Assembly (NCBI GenBank): GCA_965261455.1
Contig: OZ253453.1
Coordinates: forward strand, 2,294,001 to 2,358,000
DNA length: 64,000 nucleotides
Source: DAOUKH01 sp965261455
Lineage (GTDB): Bacteria > Chloroflexota > Dehalococcoidia > SHYB01
Direction of reading: 5' to 3'
A program made the translations under genes and the position numbers. The notes under the pieces are model-generated. The model was not told the origin of the DNA, ran no database searches, and was given only the letters and a program-made list of their open reading frames with translations. Every line of letters starts with the position of its first letter. Positions within the stretch are counted from its first letter, which is position 1. Positions 33,125 through 42,010 of the stretch are shown piece by piece.

Positions 33125-33275
33125 AAGGGAGCCGCGGGAGGGAGCAGCGCCCTCCGGCGCGCTCGCGCGCCTGGTGGCGCGCGCCCTCTCTCAGTCTCCC
33201 CCAGAGGGGGAGAGGCCAGAGGGCGCCCACAAGGGGCGCCCCTACGGGAGGGGATAGATTCCCGCAAGCACGGGA
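33125..33275. repeat. Dispersed intergenic repeat, copy R3
   Basis: This copy lies in the 358-base gap between the MTHFR-like gene and the cysteine hydrolase. It joins module A (identical to R1 over 37 bases) to module C, a GGGCGCC-cacaa-GGGGCGCCC hairpin followed by CCTACGGGAGGGG. Apart from this and a promoter at 33343, nothing else is seen in the gap. Confidence 0.78.
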
Positions 33276-33342
33276 GTGACGGATTTGGACAGGGCAGGCA
33301 AGGGTCTCCAGAGGGAGAGGGGGCAAGGCTCCGTCGGGGCCG

Positions 33343-33351
33343 TGCTATACT
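33343..33351 (+). promoter_or_regulatory. Extended -10 promoter of the cysteine hydrolase gene
   Basis: TGCTATACT, an extended -10 with a near-consensus hexamer, lies 36 bases before the TTG start at 33387. No good -35 is visible, which is typical of extended -10 promoters. Confidence 0.55.
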
Positions 33352-33386
33352 TCGCCACTCTCGATGGCGGGAACGGAGGCGGCGTT

Positions 33387-33920
33387 TTGGCGGACGTCGT
33401 GATCGTGGTGGACATGGTGCGGGGCTTCCTCGAAGAAGGCTACCCGCTCTCCTGCGGCGAGGCAGCGCGCCGTGTGATCGACCCCGTCGGGGCGCTGATT
33501 GAGGAGAGGCTCGGCGAGGGCGACACCGTCCTCTTCACCTGCGACGCCCACGAGCCGTCGGACCCGGAGATCGCCCTTGGCGTCTTTCCGGCACACTGCA
33601 TGAAGGGCTCCGTCGAAGCGGAGATCGTCCCTGAATTGCAGGGCCTCGTGCCGCGGGGCGAGGTGTTCGAGAAGCACGCCTACAGCGGCTTCACCAACCC
33701 GGCACTCGACGCCCGCGTCCGCGCGCTCGACCCCGGGCGCGTGACCATCGTGGGCGTCTGCACCGACGTCTGCGTCCTGCACACCGCGGCGGACGCCTTC
33801 TACCGCGGCTACCGGATCGAGACGCCCGAGGCATGCGTGGCGAGCTTCACCGAAGAGAACCACGCCTTCGGGCTCAAGCACCTACGGGAGAGCCTGGGCG
33901 CCCGCGAGCCTGGGGTATAG
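33387..33920 (+). CDS. Isochorismatase/nicotinamidase-like cysteine hydrolase
   Basis: 177 residues with the start at TTG, chosen because GGAGG lies seven bases upstream and the domain begins at once with DVVIVVDMVRGF. The catalytic triad of the family is visible: Asp in VVDMVRGF, Lys in FEKHAYSGF and Cys in VGVCTDVCVLHTA. The FTCDAHEPSDPE and FPAHCMKGS segments (metal and substrate region) look more like nicotinamidase than isochorismatase, so conversion of nicotinamide to nicotinate is a plausible role, with moderate confidence only. Confidence 0.85.
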   Translation: MADVVIVVDMVRGFLEEGYPLSCGEAARRVIDPVGALIEERLGEGDTVLFTCDAHEPSDPEIALGVFPAHCMKGSVEAEIVPELQGLVPRGEVFEKHAYSGFTNPALDARVRALDPGRVTIVGVCTDVCVLHTAADAFYRGYRIETPEACVASFTEENHAFGLKHLRESLGAREPGV

Positions 33921-33930
33921 TGCGGAGACC

Positions 33931-34122
33931 ATGAACCAAGAGCCGGACAGACGCAAGCGCTCCCTGCCCACGTTCAAGAGACTGGCCTTCGAATACCTCG
34001 TCATGCTCGCAGTGACTATGGCGGCCTTCTATGTCACTGGTGGCTATCTTCTCGTTGCCCTCTTGGCCGCGTTGGTCGCGATGATCGGGCTGCGCATGAC
34101 GCGGCCCAAGCGCACGGACTGA
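33931..34122 (+). CDS. Small two-helix membrane protein
   Basis: 63 residues: a basic start (RRKRSLPTFKRL), two hydrophobic segments (about 21-38 and 40-57) separated by GG, and a short basic end (RMTRPKRTD). The positive charges at both ends suggest both termini are cytoplasmic. It begins ten bases after the cysteine hydrolase stop, within reach of a TATAGT that overlaps that stop codon. It is reminiscent in size of small DUF4229-type membrane proteins, but I do not claim homology. Function unknown. Confidence 0.6.
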   Translation: MNQEPDRRKRSLPTFKRLAFEYLVMLAVTMAAFYVTGGYLLVALLAALVAMIGLRMTRPKRTD

Positions 34123-34174
34123 TCGCGGTCTCGCAATCCGCCCGTCACGCCGGCGGGCGCATCCGAAGTCATGG

Positions 34175-34807
34175 CTACCACCCTGACGGGGTGTGCCAGT
34201 GGTCGATCGAGCTTACTTCGCCGAGGGACTTGCGCGTCGTCGGTCCGAACCTGCCGCGCGGGTAGCCCAGAGGTATGCAGTAGACGACCTGCGCGTTATC
34301 GGGGATGCCGAACAGGGCGTGCACCCTCTCCTCCACGGTGGGGTGCAGCGTGGCGATCGTCCCGCCGATGCCCAGGGACCGGGCGGCGAGCAGCAGGTTC
34401 TGGGCCGCCGGGACCACGGAGTTCAAAGCGCCGGGGCCGCGAGCGGTGGCGCACAGCAGAACCATAACCGGCGAGTCGCCGAATTCGTCGGCGAGCCGCA
34501 TCGCCGAGCGGCGAACGGGGGTGTCCGGCATGTCATGGGGCCCCATGATGCCTTCGTCACGACGCTTGGCCCACCAGGCTTCCCTGTACAGGTCGCCGAG
34601 CCTGCTTCTCAGCGCGGGGTCTCGCACAACGAGGAAACGCCACGGCTGTGTATTGCCGCCGCTGGGCGCCCTGATCGCCGCGTCCAGTACGGCGCGCAGG
34701 TCTTCGTCGGGAATCGGGTCCGGCCTCAGGCGGCGTATCGCCCGCTGCGTAAATATCGCTTCGCCCAGAGGCATGTTCAGCCTGTCGGCGGTGTTCGTAG
34801 TGTCCAC
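34175..34807 (-). CDS. Nitroreductase family protein
   Basis: 210 residues. AIFTQRAIRRLRPDPIPDED and APSGGNTQPWRFLVV are the FMN-binding start of the nitroreductase fold, and LGIGGTIATLHP plus IPLGYPRGRF complete it. These NAD(P)H flavoenzymes reduce nitro groups, quinones or enals. The GTG start follows GAGGAAGC; the frame remains open much further upstream, but only opposite the divergent SDR gene. Substrate unknown. Confidence 0.9.
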   Translation of the reverse strand: MDTTNTADRLNMPLGEAIFTQRAIRRLRPDPIPDEDLRAVLDAAIRAPSGGNTQPWRFLVVRDPALRSRLGDLYREAWWAKRRDEGIMGPHDMPDTPVRRSAMRLADEFGDSPVMVLLCATARGPGALNSVVPAAQNLLLAARSLGIGGTIATLHPTVEERVHALFGIPDNAQVVYCIPLGYPRGRFGPTTRKSLGEVSSIDHWHTPSGW

Positions 34808-34947
34808 TGGTGCTTCCTCTTCTAAAGTGGTGTCTGCGGCTTCCCCACCCCAAGGTTCTGGGGAAGCCTTACTCGCAGTCGGGAAAGGGGCCGGAGGGCT
34901 GGGGGCACGCGAATGCGGGGGGTTGCTTGGGTGTGTGCGGCGTCCTG

Positions 34948-34976
34948 TTGCCGCTCTGGGAGCGTCATTGTACACT
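34948..34976 (+). promoter_or_regulatory. Promoter of the SDR at 35009
   Basis: TTGCCG and TACACT are separated by 17 bases, followed by CAGGAGGG as ribosome site. It lies in the 201-base gap between the divergent nitroreductase and SDR genes. Confidence 0.6.
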
Positions 34977-35008
34977 CGCCGCAGCTTGCTCAGGAGGGCC
35001 TTCGCCCC

Positions 35009-35776
35009 ATGCCGGACTCGCTCCTCGATATGACGGGCCGCGTCGCCATCGTCACCGGCGGCGGGACGGGAATCGGCCGCGCCATCGCCCACGTCTTCGC
35101 CGCCCACGGCGCGCGTGTCGTCCTGGCGAGCCGCAAGGTGGAGAACCTGGAGCGCGTGGCGTCGGAGCTGCGGGAGGCGGGCCACACCGCGCTCGTCGTG
35201 CCCACCGACGTGCGCGACCGCGCCTCCGTCGAGGGGATGGTCGAGCGGACCGTCGAGGCCCACGGGCGGCTCGACGTGCTGGTGAACAACGCCGGAGGGA
35301 ACCACCGTGTCGCCGCGGCGGAGGTCACCGACTCGATTTGGGACCGCATGGTGAACCTGAACCTGCGCGGCCCGTTCCTCTGTTCCCAAACAGCCTTCCC
35401 GGTGATGTCGAAGCAGGGCGGCGGGGTCATTGTCAACATCTCGTCGTCGGCGGCCAACTCCGGCGCGCGAGAGTTTATGCCCTACGGTTCGGCCAAGGCC
35501 GGCCTTCAACAGATGACGCGGATGCTGGCCGCCGAGTGGGCGGAGTACGGCATCCGGGTGAACTGCGTGGCCGCGGGCAGCACCAAGACCGAAGGCTTCA
35601 TCCGGGGGCGCGTCCTCGCGGGGCTCGATCCCGACGCGGCCGTCGCCGGCAACGCGATGGGCCGTCCCGGACGCCCCGAGGAGATCGCCCACCCGGTGCT
35701 CTTCCTGGCCTCCGACGCGGCCTCCTTCATGACGGGGGAGACCATCATGGTCACCGGCGGCTCGCGGGCCGGTTAG
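35009..35776 (+). CDS. SDR family oxidoreductase
   Basis: 255 residues: TGGGTGIGRA dinucleotide loop, NNAG, Ser in NISSSAANSG and the catalytic YGSAK. After the second strand comes VVLASRKVEN, where SRK suggests NADP(H) preference, unlike the two SDRs at 18-20 kb. It resembles 2,4-dienoyl-CoA reductase or gluconate dehydrogenase-like members, but the substrate is uncertain. The start is at MPDSLLDM behind CAGGAGGG. Confidence 0.9.
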   Translation: MPDSLLDMTGRVAIVTGGGTGIGRAIAHVFAAHGARVVLASRKVENLERVASELREAGHTALVVPTDVRDRASVEGMVERTVEAHGRLDVLVNNAGGNHRVAAAEVTDSIWDRMVNLNLRGPFLCSQTAFPVMSKQGGGVIVNISSSAANSGAREFMPYGSAKAGLQQMTRMLAAEWAEYGIRVNCVAAGSTKTEGFIRGRVLAGLDPDAAVAGNAMGRPGRPEEIAHPVLFLASDAASFMTGETIMVTGGSRAG

Positions 35777-35965
35777 CGGCCCTCTCTCAGTCTCTCCCAG
35801 AGGGAGACCCTTGCGTAACCCGGCGGGCGGGCTTCAGCAAGGTCGCGCGGCCCCCGCCTCCCCCGCCCTCTCTCAATCTCCCCCAGAGGGGGAGAGGTTT
35901 AAGTGAATGCCACCTCCGCTCCCCCGCCAGGACCCTAGTCGGTTTTGCAAAGGTCTCCAGCGGGG
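35776..35965. repeat. Dispersed intergenic repeat, copy R4
   Basis: Composite of module A variants (CTCTCTCAGTCTCTCCCAGA, and again CTCTCTCAATCTCCCCCAGA), module B (35821-35855, CGGCGGGCGGGCTTCAGCAA and onward, shared with R5 and R6) and module D (TTTGCAAAGGTCTCCAG, shared with R6). The last part of module D is used as coding sequence for the end of tilS. Confidence 0.8.
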
Positions 35966-37416
35966 GAGAGGTTTAGCTCGCGGTCGTCCGCGCCGTTCCT
36001 CAGGCTGAACTCCACGCGCAGGGCCTTCCGCGCGCCGTCGCGGATCTTGGCCCGCTCGCCGATGCGGTGTCCCACCACCCAGATGATCTCGCCGTCCGCC
36101 ACGAGCAGGGGCGCGCCGTCGCGCTCGGCGCGCGGGACCTTGGCGTCGACGAAGAAGTCCTGCAGCGACTTGGCCTCGCGCATGCCCAGAGGCTGGAAGC
36201 GGTCGCCGCGCCGGCGGGTGCGCACGATGAGGTCGCGGGCGGCGTCGGGATCGAGGTGGGCAGCGTAGCGGCCGTTGGGGAAGGGTTCACTCGTCGGGAC
36301 GATGTGCCCCTCGATACGCCAAGGGCCGGCGGCGCTTGCGCCCGGCAGGGTCAGGGAGCGCGGTTCGAGCGGCGCCGCGGACGCTGGGGGCGGCCCCGCG
36401 CGCAGCACGAGATCCGCCGCTTCGGCGTAGGCGGCCACGCCGCCGGGGAGGTCGGCCCGCCGCCCCGAAGCGCCCGCGCTCAGCGTGTCCAAGGCGTCGA
36501 GATGCCGCGAACCGATGCCCCGCAGATCGGGGACGATCTCCCGCAGAGCCTCGCGGAGGACGTAGGCCCGCAGCGCGGGGTGCTGTGCCGCGAGCGCGGC
36601 CCGCGGCAGCGCGACGGCGTCGCCGCGAGTCGAGGCGTTCGCCGTCAGCCAGTCGCGGGCCTGGCTTTCCAGATAGTCGACGGCTTGCGCGGCAAGTTCG
36701 GCGGACCGGGCGGCGTTCCCGCCCGCGCCCGCGTTGATCTGCTGCAGGACGGGGATCACGTCGTGCCGGATGCGGTTGCGCGCGAAGTCGAGGGAAGCGT
36801 TGGAGCTATCGAGGCGGGGCCTGAGCTCCCGCGCCGCGCAGTAGGCTTCGGTGTCGGCACGCGTCAGGCCGAGCAGGGGGCGCCCCACGCGGACCTCGCC
36901 CTCGGGCGACCGCCACGAGGTGAGCGGCCGCATGCCGCCGAGCCCGGCGAGGCCTGCCCCGCGCGTCAAGTGGAGCAGCACCGTCTCGACCTGATCGTCG
37001 GCGGTGTGGGCCACGAGCACGGGCCCCGCGCCGCGGCGGCGGGCAATCCGCGCGAAGAAGTCGTAGCGAGCGGCTCGGCCCGCCTCCTCCAGCGAGCGCC
37101 GCGACTCCTTGGCCAGCGCGGCTACGTCGGCGCATTCGACGTCGAGGCCGACGCCGAGCCGCTCGCAGAGGCCGGCCACATAGGCCGCGTCGGCGCGGCT
37201 CTCTTCACCGCGCAGGCCGTGGTCGAGGTGGGCAGCGCGCGCCTCGACGCCGGTCTCGTCCTGCAGCGCCGCCACGGCGTCGAGGAGGCAGACGGAATCG
37301 GGGCCGCCGGAGACGCCAACGAGCGCGCGTCTGCTATCGGCGAGCGCGGCGTGCTCGTGAAAGAACGCCCGCAAGGCGCGGTGGACGCGGCGGACGGGGC
37401 CGCCCTCTTGCTTCAT
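35935..37416 (-). CDS. tilS: tRNA(Ile)-lysidine synthetase
   Basis: 493 residues. The PP-loop VGVSGGPDSVCLLDAV near the start, HLDHGLRGEES, VAHTADDQVETVLLHL and RNRIRHDVIP are diagnostic, followed by a TilS C-terminal domain (DRFQPLGMREAKSLQDFFVDAKVPRAERD in order). It converts the wobble cytidine of tRNA-Ile(CAU) to lysidine and is essential. The ATG of MKQEGGPVR is used; upstream codons belong to the DUF2344 gene in another frame. The final dozen residues (LNLSPAGDLCKTD) are encoded by dispersed repeat R4, so the natural end was replaced or extended. Last gene of a minus-strand run. Confidence 0.94.
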   Translation of the reverse strand: MKQEGGPVRRVHRALRAFFHEHAALADSRRALVGVSGGPDSVCLLDAVAALQDETGVEARAAHLDHGLRGEESRADAAYVAGLCERLGVGLDVECADVAALAKESRRSLEEAGRAARYDFFARIARRRGAGPVLVAHTADDQVETVLLHLTRGAGLAGLGGMRPLTSWRSPEGEVRVGRPLLGLTRADTEAYCAARELRPRLDSSNASLDFARNRIRHDVIPVLQQINAGAGGNAARSAELAAQAVDYLESQARDWLTANASTRGDAVALPRAALAAQHPALRAYVLREALREIVPDLRGIGSRHLDALDTLSAGASGRRADLPGGVAAYAEAADLVLRAGPPPASAAPLEPRSLTLPGASAAGPWRIEGHIVPTSEPFPNGRYAAHLDPDAARDLIVRTRRRGDRFQPLGMREAKSLQDFFVDAKVPRAERDGAPLLVADGEIIWVVGHRIGERAKIRDGARKALRVEFSLRNGADDRELNLSPAGDLCKTD

Positions 37417-37433
37417 CGCGTCCTCCGCCTTCG

Positions 37434-38129
37434 TCAGTTGCGGGCGCGCTTGCCGCGGCGCTTCGATGGCGGCGCGAGCACGATCCGCGAGCGGTGGACG
37501 GCCGTCGGCACGCCGACTCCAAGAGCGGCGGCCACTTGCTCGGGGCGTCCGCTCGCCTCGGGGTCGGTCTGCAGCAGCATCCCGATCGTGGCCTCGCCGG
37601 TGCCGGTCTCCTCGAGCCACAGGTCGTGGACCTGCTTGCGGAGGTCGTAGCGCCGCACCTCTTTCTCTCGTTGGTGTTCCCAAGGCAGCGTCTCCGCCTC
37701 CAATAGGCCGTCGATGGCCTGTTCCAACTGCTCCGGGGAGCCGGGCCCGCCGTTCTCCGTGAAGGGCACGGTGACGAGGTACTCGGACTCGCGGACCAGC
37801 GATTGGAGCGATGGGGAGTCTATCCCGATCTCCTCGGTCCCGTAGACGTGGAGGTCGGGGAGCAGTTGGGGCTCGATGCGCTTCAGTAAGTAGAAGCCGG
37901 AGAGGCGGCGCTTCAGGTATATGTCGAGCAACTCTCCCTCGCTGGTGACGCCGACGGGGAGCGCCGCGGCGATGGAGATGCGGGGGCGCGGGCTGCGCCC
38001 TTCGGAGTGGGCGATGGGGACGCCGGCGCGCCTAAAGAGCAGGCGCCACAGGCGGATCATGTCCAAGTGCGCCAGGTATTGCAGCGCGCCCGACCGTCCG
38101 TAGCTAACTCTGAGGCGTTGGACTGCCAT
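37434..38129 (-). CDS. DUF2344 / TIGR03936 family protein
   Basis: 231 residues beginning RVSYGRSGALQYLAHLDMIR, the characteristic start of the DUF2344 domain that elsewhere is fused to the C-terminus of a radical SAM protein or lies next to ribonuclease E/G genes. Here it stands alone. PRISIAAALPVGVTSEGELLDI is the second conserved part. Its biochemical role is unproven, with a suspected link to RNA or translation. The start lies inside the 3' end of the CorC-like gene (26-base overlap) and tilS follows after 17 bases, so the three form an operon. Confidence 0.88.
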   Translation of the reverse strand: MAVQRLRVSYGRSGALQYLAHLDMIRLWRLLFRRAGVPIAHSEGRSPRPRISIAAALPVGVTSEGELLDIYLKRRLSGFYLLKRIEPQLLPDLHVYGTEEIGIDSPSLQSLVRESEYLVTVPFTENGGPGSPEQLEQAIDGLLEAETLPWEHQREKEVRRYDLRKQVHDLWLEETGTGEATIGMLLQTDPEASGRPEQVAAALGVGVPTAVHRSRIVLAPPSKRRGKRARN

Positions 38130-39390
38130 CGGGGGGCCTCGTCACTAGAATCTTCTCGATCTTCACGCCGTCCATCTCACTGACGGTCAGGCGGAGGCCG
38201 CCGGCGCGGACCTGCTCGCCATCGCGGGGGATGCGCCCCAAGGTGGCGAGGACGAAGCCGGCGAGCGTCTCGTAGCCTTCCTCGTCGGGGAGGCCGAGGT
38301 GCAGCCGTTCGTTGGCCTCGTCGACGCGCATGCCGGCGTCGACCTGGAAGGTGCGCTCGTCGATGGTCTCGACCTCCTGCTCCGAGTCCTCGTCCGCGTC
38401 GACGATCTTGCCCACGACCTCGCCGACGATCTGCTTCACGGTGAGCAGGCCGGCGATGACTCCGAACTCGTCGATCAGCATGACCATCTGCGCGCCTTGG
38501 GCCCGCATCTCGACGAAGAGGTCGTCGATGTGCTTCGTCTCGGGATAGAAATAGGGCTCGCGGACTAGGGGCGCGATGGGGTCGTCGTCGGTTAAGGCGC
38601 GCTCGCTGTAGGCCCGGAGCACGTCTTTGGACGAGAGCGTGCCCACCACGTTGTCCGGCTCCGATTCGTAGATGGGGAAGCGGGTGTGGGACTCCTCGGC
38701 GTAGACCTGCAGGAAGTCCGCGAAGGTCGCGTCCTTGGAGAGGAAGACGATATCGGGGCGCGGAGTCATGATCTCGCGGGCCTGCAGGTCGCCGAACCCG
38801 AACGCTCGGTGGATGAACTCCGCCTCCGTCTGCTCGACCTCGCCCTCGGTGGTCCCGACGCGGACTAGGGTGCGCAGTTCCTCCTCGCTAATGGAGGGGA
38901 CCTCGCCACGGGGCGTGGAGAAGGGGCGGGTGATCCCCGCGCTAACCTTCTGAAGGACCGCCGCCAGCGGGAAGAGGACCCACTGCGCCACTTCCAGCGG
39001 ACGCAGGAAGAGGAAGAGCAACTGCTCGGGGTAGCGGGCCGCGATGGTCTTGGGGACGGCCTCGCCGATGATCACGATGCCCACGGTGGTGACGACGGTG
39101 GCAATGATGACGCCGAGGCCGCGCGAGCCGCCGATCAGGTCGAAGGCGAGGGCGGTGGCGATGGAGGCGAGGGCCAGGTTGACCGAGTTATTCCCCAGGA
39201 GGACCGTCGAAAGGAAGCGCTCCGGGTTGTCCTTCAGGCGGGCGAGACGGTCGGAGCGGGGAACACCGGTCTCGCGGAGCTGGGCGACGCGGATACGTTG
39301 CAGGGCGAAGAAGGCGGTCTCTGAGCTAGAGAAGAAAGCGGAGAGGGCCAGAAACAGGACCAGCAGAACGACCGTTACTTCGATTTCCAT
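38104..39390 (-). CDS. Hemolysin/CorC-type membrane protein (DUF21-CBS-CorC_HlyC)
   Basis: 428 residues. An N-terminal DUF21 domain with about four membrane segments (VVLLVLFLALSAFFSSSETAF and later hydrophobic stretches to about 150), then a CBS pair (ARFIMTPRPDIVFLS-type start REIMTPRPD; VVGTLSSKDVLRA, VMLIDEFGVIAGLLT) and the C-terminal CorC_HlyC domain (TFQVDAGMRVDEANERL). The CNNM/CorC family is implicated in magnesium transport. First gene of an operon with DUF2344 and tilS, with a promoter at 39459. Confidence 0.93.
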   Translation of the reverse strand: MEIEVTVVLLVLFLALSAFFSSSETAFFALQRIRVAQLRETGVPRSDRLARLKDNPERFLSTVLLGNNSVNLALASIATALAFDLIGGSRGLGVIIATVVTTVGIVIIGEAVPKTIAARYPEQLLFLFLRPLEVAQWVLFPLAAVLQKVSAGITRPFSTPRGEVPSISEEELRTLVRVGTTEGEVEQTEAEFIHRAFGFGDLQAREIMTPRPDIVFLSKDATFADFLQVYAEESHTRFPIYESEPDNVVGTLSSKDVLRAYSERALTDDDPIAPLVREPYFYPETKHIDDLFVEMRAQGAQMVMLIDEFGVIAGLLTVKQIVGEVVGKIVDADEDSEQEVETIDERTFQVDAGMRVDEANERLHLGLPDEEGYETLAGFVLATLGRIPRDGEQVRAGGLRLTVSEMDGVKIEKILVTRPPDGSPTPQS

Positions 39391-39458
39391 CGCAGGCGCA
39401 GCCTGGGCTTTCGCGGCCCGGCGCCCCCGGAGCCCTCCCCGATTCGAGTACGCCCCGC

Positions 39459-39488
39459 ATCGTACCAGATTGGGACGCCGCGCTCCAA
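39459..39488 (-). promoter_or_regulatory. Promoter of the CorC-DUF2344-tilS operon
   Basis: TGGTACGAT (extended -10, 39459-39467) lies 18 bases downstream of TTGGAG on the minus strand, in the 108-base gap before the CorC-like gene. It gives a leader of about 60 bases. Confidence 0.55.
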
Positions 39489-39498
39489 TGGGACGGGG

Positions 39499-40272
39499 TC
39501 AACGCGCGGTATAGCCCCCGTCGACGACGAGGACGTGGCCGGTGACGAAGGAGGCCTCGTCGGAGGCGAGGTAGAGCACGGCGTTGACGATGTCGTCGGC
39601 GGTCCCCACCCGCCCCAGCGGGATGCCCGCCGCCATGTTCGCGGTGAGCCGCCGCCGGTCTTCCTCCGCGCTCCGGGCGACCTCGCCTTGGGCGGTGAAG
39701 ACGTTGGTGTATCCAGGGGCGACGGCGTTGACGCGGATGCCCGCCGGCGCGAGTTGCGAGGCAAGGGTGCGGGTGAAGGCGACCAGCCCACCCTTGGACG
39801 CGGCGTAGGAGACGGCCCCGATGGCGACGAGTCCGGCGAAGGAGGCGGTGTTCACGATCGCGCCGCCGCCGCCGCGCATGTGGGGGACGACGGCCTTGGC
39901 GGTGAGGAACATCCCCTTCAGGTTGGTGTCGAGGATGTGGTCCCAGTCCTCCTGGGGAACATCCTCGATGGGCGTTTGGCGGTGCGGCGAGGGCCTTCCC
40001 GCGTTGTTGAACAGGATGTCGAGGCGCCCGAACCGCTCCGCCGCCGCGTCGACGGCGGCCCGCACCCGCGCCTCATCCCGGACGTCGGCGGCGGCGAAGA
40101 GCGCCTCGCCGCCGGCCTCCTCGACGGCGCGCACCGTGGCGAGTCCGCCCTCCTCGGCAACGTCGAGCAGCCCGACCTTCGCTCCCTCGCGGGCGAAGCG
40201 GAGCGCGGCGGCGCGTCCGAACCCCGACGCCCCGCCGGTGATGAAGGCGACCTTCCCTTCCAACCGTCCCAT
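39499..40272 (-). CDS. SDR family oxidoreductase
   Basis: 257 residues with ITGGASGFGRA (Phe in place of the common Ile in GIG), GLLDVAEEGG (Asp, NAD preference), NNAG, NTASFAGLVA and YAASKGG. It ends SFVTGHVLVVDGGYTAR. It follows another SDR by 21 bases on the same strand, and the two are similar enough to be an ancient duplication. The substrate is unknown. Confidence 0.92.
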   Translation of the reverse strand: MGRLEGKVAFITGGASGFGRAAALRFAREGAKVGLLDVAEEGGLATVRAVEEAGGEALFAAADVRDEARVRAAVDAAAERFGRLDILFNNAGRPSPHRQTPIEDVPQEDWDHILDTNLKGMFLTAKAVVPHMRGGGGAIVNTASFAGLVAIGAVSYAASKGGLVAFTRTLASQLAPAGIRVNAVAPGYTNVFTAQGEVARSAEEDRRRLTANMAAGIPLGRVGTADDIVNAVLYLASDEASFVTGHVLVVDGGYTAR

Positions 40273-40293
40273 GGAACGGGCCCCTTGCGCTCG

Positions 40294-41073
40294 CTACTGG
40301 GCGGTGAACCCGCCGTCGACGACCAGGCTGTGGCCGGTAACGAACGAGGCCTCGTCGGAGGCGAGATAGAGGACGGCGTTGGCGATGTCGGTGGGTTCCC
40401 CATACCGTCCGATGGGGGTGACCGATGCGTAGCGCTCCAACGATTTCTGCTGCGTCTCCTCGTCGGTCCCCCGGTGTACGCCGCGGAGCATCGGGGTGTT
40501 GATGAACCCCGGGGCGACGGCGTTGACACGGATGTTGTCCTTGGCGAGCTCGAGGGCCATCATCTTGGTCATCACGTGGACGCCGCCCTTGGAGCCGCTG
40601 TAGCCGGGGTTCGCCATGCCCACGAGCCCCGCGATCGACGCCGTGTTCACGATCGCGCCGCCGCCGGCCTCGCGCATGGCCCGCGCCGCGTACTTGGCCA
40701 CGAGGAAGACGCCGCGCAGGTTGACGGCGATGACCTTGTCGAACTCCTCCGGCTCCATCGAGTCGAGGTTCGACTGCCCCGCTCGGTAGGCGCCGCTGAT
40801 CCCCGCGTTGTTGAAGAGCACGTGGAGCGCGCCGAAGCGCTCCGCAGCGGCGGCGACGCAGGCCTCCGCTCCCTCAGCCGTGGAGACGTCGCTCTTGAAG
40901 AAGAATGCGTCGCCGCCTGCCTCGCCGATCTGCGCGACCGTCTTCTGGCCGCCGACCTCGTCGAGGTCGCAGACGCAGACCTTCGCGCCCTCCTCCGCCA
41001 AGCGGACGGCGGTTGCGGCGCCTAGGCCGGACGCTCCGCCGGTCACCAGCGCCACCTTGTCCTTCATACGCAT
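40294..41073 (-). CDS. SDR family oxidoreductase
   Basis: 259 residues: VTGGASGLGAA, VCVCDLDEVGG (NAD preference), NNAG, NTASIAGLVG, and YSGSKGG as catalytic Tyr/Lys. It lies 34 bases after a methyltransferase gene and 21 before another SDR, within a minus-strand run that starts at the Rieske gene. The product might act with the methyltransferase on one metabolite, but this is only neighbourhood inference. Confidence 0.92.
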   Translation of the reverse strand: MRMKDKVALVTGGASGLGAATAVRLAEEGAKVCVCDLDEVGGQKTVAQIGEAGGDAFFFKSDVSTAEGAEACVAAAAERFGALHVLFNNAGISGAYRAGQSNLDSMEPEEFDKVIAVNLRGVFLVAKYAARAMREAGGGAIVNTASIAGLVGMANPGYSGSKGGVHVMTKMMALELAKDNIRVNAVAPGFINTPMLRGVHRGTDEETQQKSLERYASVTPIGRYGEPTDIANAVLYLASDEASFVTGHSLVVDGGFTAQ

Positions 41074-41107
41074 CAGACGCCTCCTTGTTCGTTGCTCCCG
41101 CGCCGTT

Positions 41108-42010
41108 CTAGGCGGGCTTGCGGGCCAGGATGAGTGAGTTCGGCGCGTCGTGGTAGATGTCTTCGAGTCCCGCCGCCGTCATCCAGTCCATGATCTCCCG
41201 CAGAGCGTAGCAGCGCCCGCCCCGCGTGTGTAGCAGCATGTTGACCGCGAAGACGGCCCCGAACTCAGGGCCGGCGAGGCCCGGCTCCATGATCACATCG
41301 CGCACCGCGACGCGCCCTCCCGGTGGGGCCGCCCGCGCGACGCGCTGGAAGAGGACCGCGTTCTCCTCGGGCGGCTGCCCGTGGAGGATGTTGGACATGA
41401 AGATGAAGTCGTGGCCGGGAGGAAGCTCGTCGAGCAGGAAGTCGCCTTCGACGACCGCGACGCGGTCCGCGAGGCCCCACGCCTCGACGTTCTCGCGCGC
41501 CAGGGCCGCCGCCTTGGGCAGCTCGAAGACCGAGGCGCGCAGGTGGGGATTGTCGCGGGCGAAGCTCAGCGCGTAGGCCCCCGCGCCGCCGCCCACGTCG
41601 AGCACCGCGCCGTGCTCGGTCAGCGGCAGCGCCTTCGCCAAGGCGGGCGCGATGAGGACCGCGTCGCGGTGCAGTCCGCGCAGTAGCCGCTCGGCCACCT
41701 CGTCGCCCTGCCCTTCCTGGAAGACGGAATCGCCGACGGCGGGCTCGCCGTGAAGCAGCGTCTCCCCCAGCCGGCCCCACATGTCCCAGCACAGGTCGTC
41801 GACGACGAGTTGATCCCCCGCGTAGTCGGGCCGTCCCGGCACGAGATAGCGGTCGGCGTCCTCCGTGTTCACGTAGGTCTGCCCACGCTTGGCGAGGAGG
41901 CCGAGCGCGGTCAGCGCGTCAAGCAGGATGCGGAAGGCCCTGGCGTCGCCGCCCGCTTCCTCAGCGGCGCGCGCCGCTGTCGAGGGGCGCAGCGCGAGCC
42001 GTCCGAACAC
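41108..42010 (-). CDS. O-methyltransferase family 2 protein; true start probably further upstream
   Basis: 300 residues from the GTG at 42010. A winged-helix half (ARAFRILLDALTALGLL) precedes the SAM-binding domain (AVLDVGGGAGAYALSFA, VAVVEGDFL, FMSNILHG). This is the hydroxyneurosporene/plant-type O-methyltransferase family. The GTG cuts off the first helix of the domain: upstream in-frame codons read HWRHKIVTTAVNLNV, which fits the family, but no ATG, GTG or TTG exists between there and the stop codon at 42143. An ATC at 42122-42124 has AGAGGGA seven bases upstream and could be a rare start or a mutated ATG. Confidence 0.82.
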   Translation of the reverse strand: MFGRLALRPSTAARAAEEAGGDARAFRILLDALTALGLLAKRGQTYVNTEDADRYLVPGRPDYAGDQLVVDDLCWDMWGRLGETLLHGEPAVGDSVFQEGQGDEVAERLLRGLHRDAVLIAPALAKALPLTEHGAVLDVGGGAGAYALSFARDNPHLRASVFELPKAAALARENVEAWGLADRVAVVEGDFLLDELPPGHDFIFMSNILHGQPPEENAVLFQRVARAAPPGGRVAVRDVIMEPGLAGPEFGAVFAVNMLLHTRGGRCYALREIMDWMTAAGLEDIYHDAPNSLILARKPA

